Below are positions 1-7,977 of a DNA stretch of 64,000 nt, piece by piece. Numbering within the stretch: the stretch's first letter is position 1; every line of letters begins with the position of its first letter. The position numbers and the translations under genes were made by a program. Origin of the DNA: Chitinophagales bacterium (lineage in GTDB: Bacteria > Bacteroidota > Bacteroidia > Chitinophagales > LD1). The stretch is taken from positions 62,001 through 126,000 of the forward strand of contig JAHBTS010000001.1 of assembly GCA_019638515.1 (NCBI GenBank). The letters are read 5' to 3'. The notes below the pieces were generated by a model. That model worked only from the letters and a program-made list of their open reading frames with translations, did not search any database and was not told the origin of the DNA.

Positions 1-1
1 A

Positions 2-1003
2 GAAAAATTTAAACTGCACGAACATATTCGCCAACTCGAATGGCAAACCGAAACTATAGTAGAAGCCAGCGATATAGAAGCGGTTCAGTTTTTTTCGCCA
101 GCGTGGAGCCAAGGTGAACGCACCAGAACCTTTTTAAAGGTACAAGACGGCTGCGATTATTTTTGTTCTTTTTGTACCATACCTTTGGCACGTGGCGCCA
201 GCCGCAGTGCCAATATTGCCGAAACGGTTGCCAACGCACAAAAAGCCGCAGCCACCGGAGTACAAGAAATAGTGCTAACGGGCGTAAATATTGGCGACTT
301 TGGTAAAATGCCCGATGGTTCTTCGCGTACCGAAGAAACATTCCTGCAACTTATTCAGGAATTGGAAGAAAAAGTAGATGTGCCGCGTTTTCGCATTTCT
401 TCTATAGAACCCAATTTGCTTACCGATGATATTATTCGGTTTGTAGCAGGTTCAAAAAAATTTATGCCGCATTTTCATATTCCATTGCAGAGCGGCAGCA
501 ATAGAATTTTAAAATTTATGCGCAGAAAATATCTGCGTGAACTATACGAAAGCCGTGTGCAAACTATTAAACAGCTTATGCCACACTGCTGTATTGGCGT
601 AGATGTAATTGTAGGCTTTCCTGGCGAAACCGATGAGGCATTTTTAGAAACCTATAACTTTTTAAATGCTTTAGATGTAAGCTATTTTCACGTATTTACC
701 TATTCTGAAAGAACCAATACCAAGGCTGCTAACATGGAAGAAACTGTGCCGTTGGCAGTTCGCAAAGAGCGCAATAAAAGATTGCGTATTTTAAGCGAGA
801 AAAAGCGATATGCATTTTACAGTGCTTTTCATAACACTGTGCGTGCGGTACTTTGGGAAGCAGAAAACCACGATGGCAGAATGAACGGCTTTACCGACAA
901 TTACATTAAAGTGGAAACCAATTTTGAAGCCAATCTTTCTAACACTATTACGCCCTTTAAGCTGCAAACCATGGAGACTAAGAGCGAGGTAGAAGCTCTG
1001 TAA
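2..1003 (+). CDS. mtaB: tRNA t6A37 methylthiotransferase MtaB (5' truncated)
   Basis: Radical-SAM methylthiotransferase expected to convert t6A37 to ms2t6A37 in ANN-decoding tRNAs, using two 4Fe-4S clusters. The reading frame is open from base 2, giving 333 visible residues. The radical-SAM CxxxCxxC motif is at visible residues 51, 55 and 58 in GCDYFCSFC, followed by TIPLARGASRS. Later motifs GVNIGDFG, SSIEPN and DVIVGFPGETDEAF are typical of the MiaB/MtaB family, and the last 60 or so residues look like the TRAM RNA-binding domain. About 100 N-terminal residues (the UPF0004 domain) lie outside the window. I chose MtaB over MiaB or RimO from the LARGASRS context and overall similarity, so the subfamily is slightly less certain than the family. 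Confidence 0.88.
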   Translation, partial: EKFKLHEHIRQLEWQTETIVEASDIEAVQFFSPAWSQGERTRTFLKVQDGCDYFCSFCTIPLARGASRSANIAETVANAQKAAATGVQEIVLTGVNIGDFGKMPDGSSRTEETFLQLIQELEEKVDVPRFRISSIEPNLLTDDIIRFVAGSKKFMPHFHIPLQSGSNRILKFMRRKYLRELYESRVQTIKQLMPHCCIGVDVIVGFPGETDEAFLETYNFLNALDVSYFHVFTYSERTNTKAANMEETVPLAVRKERNKRLRILSEKKRYAFYSAFHNTVRAVLWEAENHDGRMNGFTDNYIKVETNFEANLSNTITPFKLQTMETKSEVEAL

Positions 1004-1066
1004 GCACTTTTGCGTAGCTTATTTTAACTAAAAAGTACATCTTTTTTGGGGAGCAAGGCACTATGT

Positions 1067-1094
1067 TTTGTACAGAAAAATTTATGTACGTTTG
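1067..1094 (+). promoter_or_regulatory. Bacteroidota-type promoter for the JmjC/LuxE operon
   Basis: TACGTTTG at 1087-1094 matches the phylum -7 consensus TAnnTTTG. A TTTG at 1067-1070 could serve as the -33 element, though its 16-nt spacing is shorter than usual. The box lies inside a 5' extension of the downstream reading frame and argues for translation starting at 1142. The 18 bases 1077-1094 recur exactly at 41645-41662. Confidence 0.6.
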
Positions 1095-1141
1095 TATTCA
1101 ACCTGATACGCAAAAAACATTTTGTTCACGAAACAAACTAT

Positions 1142-1987
1142 ATGAAACTTCTGCAAGTTGAAAGAGTTAGCAACATTACTCCGGAAGAGTTTAAAGAAGA
1201 ATTTCAAAAGAAAAATAAGCCTTGTGTTTTTACCGATTTTACCAAAGATTGGAAAGCCTTAGAAAAGTGGAATTACAACCTTTTTCACGATAAATACGGG
1301 CACTTGGAAGTGCCGGTTTTCTCCAGTAATTATTCCAAGCCGGGCAAAGGCTACATGACCAACGACAGTACCATGCGCTTTGCCGAATTTTTGGAAAATA
1401 TTAAATCAGGTCCTACCGATTACAGGCTGTTTCTTTTCGATATTTTTGAACACGCTCCGGAGCTTAAAAACGATTTCTTTTTTCCTAAGTATCAAAACTT
1501 TTGGATAAAAGTGCCATTCATGTTTTTTGGTGGCGAGAGTGCCGAAGTAACTATGCACTACGATATAGATTGTGCCAATGTATTTCTTACACAGTTCATA
1601 GGCAGCAAGCGTATTATTCTTTTTCCTCCGGAGGAGTCGGAAAAAATTTACCACCATCCGTTTACAGTAAAGAGTTTAATAGACCCCAAAAATCCTGACT
1701 ACGATAAGTTTCCGGCATTGAAAAATGTAACCGGTTACGAAACCGTGCTGCAACATGGCGAAACCATATTTATGCCTTCGTGTTATTGGCATTATATGTA
1801 CTACATGGATTTTAGTTTCGGTATGGCGCTGCGTTCTCAAAATTCACCGCTTACAGCTGCCAAAGGCAGTTTTAACCTTGCCACGCATTTTGTGGTAGAT
1901 AAGGGTTTAAACCGCTTAATGGGGCAAACATGGCATGCGTGGAAAGAGCGCAAAGCTTACGAAAATGCCAAGCCTTTTGAGGTGTAA
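1142..1987 (+). CDS. cupin_8/JmjC-type Fe(II)/2-oxoglutarate oxygenase
   Basis: Predicted 281-residue non-haem iron dioxygenase of the cupin_8/JmjC (FIH-like) family, which hydroxylates protein or small-molecule substrates. The facial triad is visible as H139-x-D141 (in MHYDID) and distal H217 (in CYWHYM). The segment RIILFPP between them is typical of the family. The frame is open further upstream to 1046, but that extension crosses the promoter box at 1087-1094, so I start at ATG 1142. It is the first gene of a tight operon: the LuxE-like gene begins 5 nt after its stop, followed by two membrane proteins. The substrate is unknown; the operon partners suggest an acyl- or peptide-linked product, which is inference. 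Confidence 0.8.
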   Translation: MKLLQVERVSNITPEEFKEEFQKKNKPCVFTDFTKDWKALEKWNYNLFHDKYGHLEVPVFSSNYSKPGKGYMTNDSTMRFAEFLENIKSGPTDYRLFLFDIFEHAPELKNDFFFPKYQNFWIKVPFMFFGGESAEVTMHYDIDCANVFLTQFIGSKRIILFPPEESEKIYHHPFTVKSLIDPKNPDYDKFPALKNVTGYETVLQHGETIFMPSCYWHYMYYMDFSFGMALRSQNSPLTAAKGSFNLATHFVVDKGLNRLMGQTWHAWKERKAYENAKPFEV

Positions 1988-1992
1988 AATCA

Positions 1993-2979
1993 ATGAACAC
2001 CTTTAATACCAAAAGCATTTTTACTGTTGCAGAAAACACCTTTGAGCAAACTGCTTTAGATGTTTTTAGATTTCAATTTGAACACCAAAGCATTTACAGA
2101 ACATTTTGTGAAGGGCTGAAACGCCATCCCAATAATGTTTCTACGCTTGCCGATATTCCTTTTCTGCCTATCAGTTTTTTTAAAACGCACGAAATAATTA
2201 CCAATGGCGCAAGTGCCGAAGTAGTGTTTGAGAGCAGCGGCACCACAGGCGCTGCTATATCTAAACATTTAGTTGCCGATTCAACGGTGTATGAAGAAAG
2301 TTTTATGCGCACCTTTCGTAGGTTTTATGGCGCACCCGAAAACTATTGCATATTGGCATTGCTACCCTCGTATTTGGAGCGCCAAAATTCATCGTTGGTA
2401 TTTATGGCAGAGCGTTTAATGCGCGCCAGCAACCATCCCGAAAATGGTTTCTTTATGAGTGATTTTGAAAATTTGGCAGCGCGCTTGGCAGCGTTGGAAT
2501 TTAAGCAGCAAAAAGTGCTGTTGCTGGGCGTAACGTATGCATTGCTTGATTTTGCAGCCTTGTATCCCATGCAGCTCAACCATACCATTGTGATGGAAAC
2601 CGGAGGTATGAAAGGAAGAAAAAGCGAAATGCTGCGTACCGAAGTGCATGAAGTATTGAAGCAAGCATTTGCCTTGCAAAGCATTCATTCGGAATATGGA
2701 ATGACGGAATTGCTCTCGCAGGCATATTCTTATGGCAATGGTATTTTTGAATGTACTCCGTGGATGAAAGTGTTGGTGCGCGATGTGTATAATCCATTGA
2801 GTGTAACAGCCTTGCCCCGCACCGGAGCTTTAAATGTGATAGATTTGGCGAATGTTTACGCCTGCTCGTTTATTGCCACCGAAGATTTGGGAACTATTTT
2901 GCCCAACAATTGTTTTGAAGTAGCAGGAAGAATAGATAATAGCGATATACGCGGTTGCAGTTTAATGTATGCAAACTAA
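1993..2979 (+). CDS. LuxE-like acyl-activating enzyme (ANL superfamily)
   Basis: 328-residue protein resembling the LuxE acyl-protein synthetase branch of the adenylate-forming superfamily; it should activate a carboxylic acid as acyl-AMP. Family motifs are in order: phosphate-binding ESSGTTG (80-86), SEYGMTEL (233-240, the A5-type motif), and TEDLG (296-300) followed by AGRIDNSD (311-318), which corresponds to the hinge region. The large mobile C-terminal domain of ordinary acyl-CoA synthetases is missing, as in LuxE. It begins 5 nt after the JmjC-like gene and its 3' end abuts or overlaps the next gene, so translation is probably coupled. No luxCD partners are seen, so luminescence is not implied. 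The natural acyl substrate cannot be read from the sequence. Confidence 0.75.
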   Translation: MNTFNTKSIFTVAENTFEQTALDVFRFQFEHQSIYRTFCEGLKRHPNNVSTLADIPFLPISFFKTHEIITNGASAEVVFESSGTTGAAISKHLVADSTVYEESFMRTFRRFYGAPENYCILALLPSYLERQNSSLVFMAERLMRASNHPENGFFMSDFENLAARLAALEFKQQKVLLLGVTYALLDFAALYPMQLNHTIVMETGGMKGRKSEMLRTEVHEVLKQAFALQSIHSEYGMTELLSQAYSYGNGIFECTPWMKVLVRDVYNPLSVTALPRTGALNVIDLANVYACSFIATEDLGTILPNNCFEVAGRIDNSDIRGCSLMYAN

Positions 2980-2980
2980 T

Positions 2981-3535
2981 ATGCTGAAACACACTTACCT
3001 TGTTGAACTATTCAGGAGCGATAAACTGTTGTTTGTATTGGTGATATTGTTTATTGCCGGGCAAGTTTTCTTTACATGGAAAGGTGTAGAAACATTTCCG
3101 TTTTTAAATTATGGTATGTATTCCGGCAAGGCTGGCAATGCCGATACAGTTGAGGTAATAGCGCTTAGAATAGATAATAAACCAGCTTGTATTACCTGCC
3201 TTTCGGATGTACAGGGGGCAATGGTGCAGGGTTCGTTTACTTGGTATAATGCAATGGTGCAACACGGTTATTCGGATTCTACACAGAAGGTATTCGATAA
3301 GCGTTTTGCCCAACGCTTATCGCCAGAAAACTATCGCTTATTGGCATCGCGAATTTTAAATGATTCAACCCAAATTAAGCGTTTTCCGGCATGGTTGTTT
3401 CAATACATAGCCGATATGCGGTTAATTGAAAATCCTGTAATGGAGGCGCATATTGTTACTGCAAAGTATAATCCCAATTTTTTATTGGATACCGTTCAAA
3501 GTAAAGTGGTAATAGATGGAGCAGCAGGATTCTAA
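2981..3535 (+). CDS. membrane-anchored protein of unknown function
   Basis: About 184 residues with one N-terminal membrane segment (LLFVLVILFIAGQVFF) followed by a soluble part predicted to face the periplasm. The soluble part contains a CITC pair. I recognise no family. ATG 2981 follows the LuxE-like stop by one base; an in-frame ATG at 2969 overlapping that stop is an equally possible start. Its 3' end overlaps the next gene by 20 nt. The overlap chain argues that it works with the LuxE-like and JmjC-like enzymes and the following polytopic protein. Function is unknown. Confidence 0.65.
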   Translation: MLKHTYLVELFRSDKLLFVLVILFIAGQVFFTWKGVETFPFLNYGMYSGKAGNADTVEVIALRIDNKPACITCLSDVQGAMVQGSFTWYNAMVQHGYSDSTQKVFDKRFAQRLSPENYRLLASRILNDSTQIKRFPAWLFQYIADMRLIENPVMEAHIVTAKYNPNFLLDTVQSKVVIDGAAGF

Positions 3536-4361
3536 TACGGTTTTCGAGAAAAAGAAGAGCTACTTTTTTACGGGAGTACTTTTGGTTATTTGCTACTTCT
3601 TTTACAACAATGTATTGCTGTCGCAATTAAGCCGCCCGTTGGCACCACCGCTGGTTTTTCCATCTATAGACAATGCGTATTGGGCGCTGCTGGGCAGTGG
3701 TGTTTACAAGTTTGTAGTAGAGCATGGATTGCTTACGGTGTTGTTTGATATTGCACTGTTGGCAATGCCGCTGCTTATTGTTTTTTTACCTACGAGGCAG
3801 TGGTTGTTTATACTTTTTTTGCTGTTGGCAGTGTTCTACTTTTTGGCACAGAATATTATTGCGGGTCATCATTTTCACAGCTTTGTGGGTGTGGTTTTTT
3901 TATCGCTGCCTTTTTGTTTTGGTGCTAAGCGATTTGAGCATTTGTGGCGTGCCATGCGCTATTATACTTTGTTTGTTTTTGTTTCGGCAGCCTTATGGAA
4001 AATTGCACGCGGCAATATTTTTGAAACATACCAAATGGTGTATATCCTAAAAGCTCAACACGCACAGTTTTTATACGAGCAGCCAACATCTATTCATGCC
4101 ATGCTGCTCCGTTGGTTGATGGCGCACAGTGGCTTTTGCACGGTGCTGCTTTTTAGTGCAGTGGCAATACAACTGTTTTTTTTAGTTGGCTTTTTTACAC
4201 GTAAAGCCGATCTGGTTTTATTGGGTTTAATGGTGTTGTTTGTAATAGTGAATTATGCGGTAATGCGCATAGTGTCGTTTGAGTTGCTGGTGTTGGGTTT
4301 AACCTTATTGCCCAGTGAGTTTTGGGAGGCAAATCTCAATACTGCAACACCGTATGAGTAA
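3516..4361 (+). CDS. polytopic membrane protein, weakly HTTM/DoxX-like
   Basis: 281 residues with about seven hydrophobic segments, short loops and a soluble C-terminal tail. A region with paired His (AGHHFHSF) and a following RYYTLFVFVSAALWKI segment recall the HTTM domain of vitamin-K-dependent carboxylase-like proteins, or DoxX-like proteins, but I cannot assign either firmly. The gene overlaps the preceding frame by 20 nt and is last in the operon that starts at 1142. It ends only 4 nt before the convergent small acetyltransferase gene, so there is no room for an intrinsic terminator. A membrane enzyme acting together with the acyl-activating enzyme is a reasonable but untested idea. Confidence 0.65.
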   Translation: MEQQDSNTVFEKKKSYFFTGVLLVICYFFYNNVLLSQLSRPLAPPLVFPSIDNAYWALLGSGVYKFVVEHGLLTVLFDIALLAMPLLIVFLPTRQWLFILFLLLAVFYFLAQNIIAGHHFHSFVGVVFLSLPFCFGAKRFEHLWRAMRYYTLFVFVSAALWKIARGNIFETYQMVYILKAQHAQFLYEQPTSIHAMLLRWLMAHSGFCTVLLFSAVAIQLFFLVGFFTRKADLVLLGLMVLFVIVNYAVMRIVSFELLVLGLTLLPSEFWEANLNTATPYE

Positions 4362-4365
4362 GTTG

Positions 4366-4647
4366 CTATGCCATTAAATCGTGTAAGGTGGTATCTTTTT
4401 CAAACACAGCTTTAGCATACGTGCATATAGGCACCACTTTTATGTTGTTTGCTCTGGCATAAGCAGCTATTTCGAGTACCAGTACTTTCCCGAATCCTTT
4501 TCCACCAAAGGCTTTTTCTACAATGGTGTGGTCTATGGATATTTTGTTTTCGCCTAATTTGGTATAGGTTATTTCTCCGGCAAATTGCTCGTTTTCATAC
4601 AATGCAAAGCGCCCTTGCGCTTCTTGTTGTTCGTGTACTATTTTCAT
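4366..4647 (-). CDS. small GNAT-fold N-acetyltransferase (YjdJ-like)
   Basis: 93-residue protein of the minimal GCN5-related acetyltransferase class (PF14542 type). It shows only the core of the fold: a strand-rich N-terminus (GRFALYENEQFAGE), then HTIVEKAFGGKGFGKVL, which holds the acetyl-CoA pyrophosphate-binding loop, then a terminal VVPICTYA strand. The size matches that family. Start ATG at 4647. Substrate unknown. It lies downstream of the pirin gene on the same strand with an 84-nt gap, so co-transcription is possible. Confidence 0.8.
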   Translation of the reverse strand: MKIVHEQQEAQGRFALYENEQFAGEITYTKLGENKISIDHTIVEKAFGGKGFGKVLVLEIAAYARANNIKVVPICTYAKAVFEKDTTLHDLMA

Positions 4648-4731
4648 GTGTAGTTGTTTACTTTTTTAAAACTTAAATGCTTTGAATCCCAAAGCTAATC
4701 TGTGCAGATTTTTTTGCTCCAAGAAGTGGTG

Positions 4732-5610
4732 TTACTCTTCTAAGTAACCGAATTTACCTGTGTTGAAATCGTTGAATGCCTGCATTAGCTCTTGGCGCGT
4801 ATTCATTACAAATGGGCCGTGGGCTGCAATTGGTTCGTTGATTGGTTCGCCACTTAGCACTAATACTATAGAATCGGTTTCTGCCTGAATGGTAAATACT
4901 TCGCCATCGTTTGCCATGAGCACAAAATTATCTGTAGGTGCTTTTTCGGTATTGTTTACTGTAATGCTTCCTTCAATTACGAGTAAAGCGGTGTTGTAAT
5001 TTTGGGGAAAACTGAAATCGGCTATTGCTCCACTTTGCAGTTTGGCGTTCAACATGTGGAGTGGAGTAAAGGTAGAGGCACTGCCATTTACACCTTTGTA
5101 TGCGCCTGCAATTACCTCAATTTCGCCTTTGCCATTTTCGAGTTGAAAACGGTTTATAGTGGCATTTTCGATGGCTTGGTATTTAGGCGCACTCATTTTG
5201 TATTTGGCCGGCAGGTTTACCCAAAGTTGCACCATTTGAAATTCGCCTCCTTGTTTGCTCCATTCTTTTTCGTGAAACTCTTTGTGCAGCACTCCACTTG
5301 CTGCTGTCATCCATTGCACATCGCCTTCGCCAATAATTCCTCCGCCACCGCTGCTATCGTGATGCTCTACTTTACCTTTGTAGGCAATGGTAACGGTTTC
5401 GAACCCGCGATGTGGATGCACACCTACGCCTCTTGGTGTTTGGCTTGGTTCAAAATAATATTTGGAGTTGTAATCCATTAAGATAATAGGATCCATACGC
5501 TGCATATCTAAGCGGTAAGCGCTTGGTATAAAATTGTGAACCCTAAACCCATCTCCAACAAAATGAGGCTCTTTGGGACTCATTACTAGTTCAACATGTT
5601 TTGTTTCCAT
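4732..5610 (-). CDS. pirin family protein
   Basis: 292-residue bicupin of the pirin/YhhW family; members act as redox-sensing cofactors or quercetin 2,3-dioxygenases. The N-terminal cupin contains HPHRGFETVT and later a GVLHKEFHEKEWSKQGGEFQMVQLWVN-like stretch, with the His/Glu metal ligands of the family. A second cupin carries the ALLVIEGSITV strand pattern. Start is ATG 5610 (METKHVEL); the frame continues a few codons upstream only through a TTG. The Crp/Fnr gene ends 67 bp upstream on the same strand and is a candidate regulator. Substrate unknown. Confidence 0.88.
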   Translation of the reverse strand: METKHVELVMSPKEPHFVGDGFRVHNFIPSAYRLDMQRMDPIILMDYNSKYYFEPSQTPRGVGVHPHRGFETVTIAYKGKVEHHDSSGGGGIIGEGDVQWMTAASGVLHKEFHEKEWSKQGGEFQMVQLWVNLPAKYKMSAPKYQAIENATINRFQLENGKGEIEVIAGAYKGVNGSASTFTPLHMLNAKLQSGAIADFSFPQNYNTALLVIEGSITVNNTEKAPTDNFVLMANDGEVFTIQAETDSIVLVLSGEPINEPIAAHGPFVMNTRQELMQAFNDFNTGKFGYLEE

Positions 5611-5677
5611 ATTTTTTAGTTTATGGTGCAAAGTTGAAGGTAAAAACTGAGCAAAACCTTAACCTATGGTAAGAAAA

Positions 5678-6268
5678 CTATTGTTTGTTTTTTGCAGATA
5701 ATTCGCGCCTTACCCTACTTAAACTTTCGGGTGTAATGCCTAGGTAGGAGGCTATAAAAATTTGTGGCACACGAAGCACCAAATCGGGATAAACAGTAAT
5801 GAAATCGAGGTAGCGCTCTTGGGCAGAAGCGCTTTGTAATTGTGTAATTCTTTTTTGTAAACTCCTGATATGGTTGTGTAACAACTTGTGGTTAAACTCC
5901 AAAAATGAAGGATTGGATTTAGCAAGCTGAAGGATAACGGTTTCTTCTAGCAGAAACACTTTGGTGTTTTCCAATGCCTGAATAAAATATACGGAAGGTT
6001 GATTGAAAAATACGCTTCCGCGGTCGCTCATCCACCAGTTTTCGGGGGCAAATTGAATGATGTGTTCTTTTCCTTTTTCATCAGTAAAAAATTGGCGTAG
6101 CAATCCACTTTCAACAAAAAATGTATGGTGGCATTTTTCTCCTTGTCTTAATAAGAATTCGCCTTTGTAAACTTGCTTAATGCGGCAGTGTAATAGTAGT
6201 TGATTGGTTACCTCTTTATCGGCATCGGTATTAGATGTTAAGTAAGTTGTAAGCCGAAAATGGTTCAT
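5678..6268 (-). CDS. Crp/Fnr family transcriptional regulator
   Basis: 196-residue regulator with an N-terminal cyclic-nucleotide-binding-like jelly roll (residues 25-120; GEFLLRQGEKCHHTFFVE) and a short C-terminal helix-turn-helix (around 168-190, IASYLGITPESLSRVRREL). This is the small Bacteroidota subclass in which the jelly roll usually lacks a complete cAMP pocket, so the ligand is unknown. No Cys cluster typical of oxygen-sensing FNR is present. It precedes the pirin gene on the same strand and probably regulates it, which is inference from neighbourhood. Confidence 0.85.
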   Translation of the reverse strand: MNHFRLTTYLTSNTDADKEVTNQLLLHCRIKQVYKGEFLLRQGEKCHHTFFVESGLLRQFFTDEKGKEHIIQFAPENWWMSDRGSVFFNQPSVYFIQALENTKVFLLEETVILQLAKSNPSFLEFNHKLLHNHIRSLQKRITQLQSASAQERYLDFITVYPDLVLRVPQIFIASYLGITPESLSRVRRELSAKNKQ

Positions 6269-6320
6269 GGTTTGGTGTGTAAAAGTTAGGCTGCCATAAA
6301 ACAGTTTCCAATATACTTAG

Positions 6321-7898
6321 TTATCTGTTTTGTAATGTAATTTCGCGTATTCTTCTACCATTTATCATTGCTACAATAAAGCTCTGTTTATAGCGAGGTT
6401 TAAATACGCGTAGCCAGAGCTGCATTACTTCATCGAGATTGAAAGAGCCTTTAGAGTAGTATCTGAAAATGCCATCTTCTTCTGCAATTGAAAAGCCCTT
6501 AAGGTGGTCGTAATAATTAGTGTCTAACGGAATTAGTTTCTTCATGGCATAAAACTGTATGCAGTAGAAAGTGTCAATTTCTTCTTTGTTTAAAGGGCGT
6601 TTGGCAAGTACCGGAGCTTCGGTTTTTTGCATAAACTCAGGTTTGAAAATGCTGAGTTTATTATTGAGCGAAGCATTGATGAGGCGCACGGTTTCATCTA
6701 CATTGTTTACTACATGGTCAGAAACATTGTATTGAATTTCATCGCTGTGTGTACCTAATGCTTTGCGTATTTCGAAGGCGCTGTTGGCAGCTCTGCGTTG
6801 CTCTATGTAAGGAATGTTTTTAAATACATCGCCATTTTGCACCGCAGCAGATGGCAATGCAAACAAATTAGATTTTCCTTTTACAGAAGTAGTGTCGTAG
6901 TAATTCCAAATGGGAATAAAGCCATAATCTCCTAAAGAAACTTTGCCTGTAAAATTGTTTTTCTTTAGTTCCATATCTAAAATAATACCATTGCAATTGC
7001 GCAGGTCGTTGCTACCCGATATTAAATTGCCCAGTGAGTAAACTGCTAAGCCTGTTTGCGGTTGAGCGTGGTAATAGTATTCTATAAATTCCATTGGTTG
7101 CACGGTGTTGGGATGTGTGCCTACCACCAGGCCAACACCTTGTTCGAAGCACCAGCGAGCTAAATTTTGTTGGGAGTACGAAGGAATATCTTGCATGTTG
7201 CTACCCCAATCGAAGTATGTAATAATAAAATCGGCATTCTGCATTCTGGCAGCGCGAATGTCGCGTTCAATGTTGTTTTTGTCGGCAGTGTTAATTACAA
7301 TATCGTTTGAAACGGCAGAGCGGTTGGCTAAGATAGCGTAGTTTAATATGGCAATCCTAAAACCTTTTCTATATACAATGAGCGGGCAGTTGCCGTTGCG
7401 TTGTACATTTCCCGTGAATGCTCCGGTAGAAACAATGTCCATAGAGCCTAAAATTTGCTGTGTGCGTTGCAGCATACTTTTATCTATGTTGGCAGCATTG
7501 GAATTGGCGTACACTAAGGTATTGATGCCGCTATATTTTAATGCTAGTGCTAGCTCATCGGGCGAAGAATAGGGCGAAGCCACATCTCCGGCAAATGATG
7601 TTTTTAGATTGGCAATGGTAATATCGCCTAAGTTTAAAATGGGTTGAACAAAGCGCAGTTCATTGGTGAACTCGTATTGGCGCTCGGTATGATTATAGTT
7701 GTTTTTAATCTGCTGCTCGCTTTGGTAAATATTGCCTGCAAGCATTAAATGTAGCGTTCTAAAAGAATCTAATTGCTCAAATTCTGCGGCTTCATCGCGC
7801 TCAATAAGGCGCGGTACTATCTTTTGTGCGTTTGAGAAAAATGCAGAAAACAATAAGGTAAAAAAAACAAAGTGTCTTACAGTAATAACCAATTTCAT
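6321..7898 (-). CDS. CapA/PGA_cap-like protein with degenerate metal site
   Basis: 525 residues: a signal peptide (1-24, ending FSNAQ), then a CapA-type metallophosphatase-like domain (about 50-330), then a C-terminal region of about 190 residues without recognised motif. CapA homologues take part in poly-gamma-glutamate capsule export or act as phosphoesterases. The expected motifs align but their key residues differ: GD is AGN (54-56), NxE is NLK (97-99), ANNH is ANSN (131-134), HWG is DWG (230-232) and GxHPH is GTHPN (260-264). All usual metal ligands therefore seem lost, suggesting a binding or scaffold role. No capBC genes are nearby. Probable export to the periplasm or outer membrane. 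Confidence 0.78.
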   Translation of the reverse strand: MKLVITVRHFVFFTLLFSAFFSNAQKIVPRLIERDEAAEFEQLDSFRTLHLMLAGNIYQSEQQIKNNYNHTERQYEFTNELRFVQPILNLGDITIANLKTSFAGDVASPYSSPDELALALKYSGINTLVYANSNAANIDKSMLQRTQQILGSMDIVSTGAFTGNVQRNGNCPLIVYRKGFRIAILNYAILANRSAVSNDIVINTADKNNIERDIRAARMQNADFIITYFDWGSNMQDIPSYSQQNLARWCFEQGVGLVVGTHPNTVQPMEFIEYYYHAQPQTGLAVYSLGNLISGSNDLRNCNGIILDMELKKNNFTGKVSLGDYGFIPIWNYYDTTSVKGKSNLFALPSAAVQNGDVFKNIPYIEQRRAANSAFEIRKALGTHSDEIQYNVSDHVVNNVDETVRLINASLNNKLSIFKPEFMQKTEAPVLAKRPLNKEEIDTFYCIQFYAMKKLIPLDTNYYDHLKGFSIAEEDGIFRYYSKGSFNLDEVMQLWLRVFKPRYKQSFIVAMINGRRIREITLQNR

Positions 7899-7933
7899 GA
7901 ATGAGTAAACAATTAAACGGAGGTAAGAATACT

Positions 7934-7941
7934 CAAAAGTA
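7934..7941 (-). promoter_or_regulatory. -7 promoter element upstream of the CapA-like gene
   Basis: TACTTTTG on the minus strand, 35 nt before ATG 7898, fits TAnnTTTG exactly. No clear -33 element is seen. Confidence 0.45.
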
Positions 7942-7977
7942 AGGAAGGTATGTGTATTTATATACTTGGCTGGTAGA

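Noticed and set aside
1993..2979. Luciferase system suggested by the LuxE-like enzyme
   Set aside because: No luxA, luxB, luxC or luxD homologue is present; LuxE-like proteins are widespread without luminescence.
4697..4715. Small hairpin with a T tract on the plus strand
   Set aside because: Only five base pairs, and both flanking genes run on the minus strand, so its polarity does not fit.
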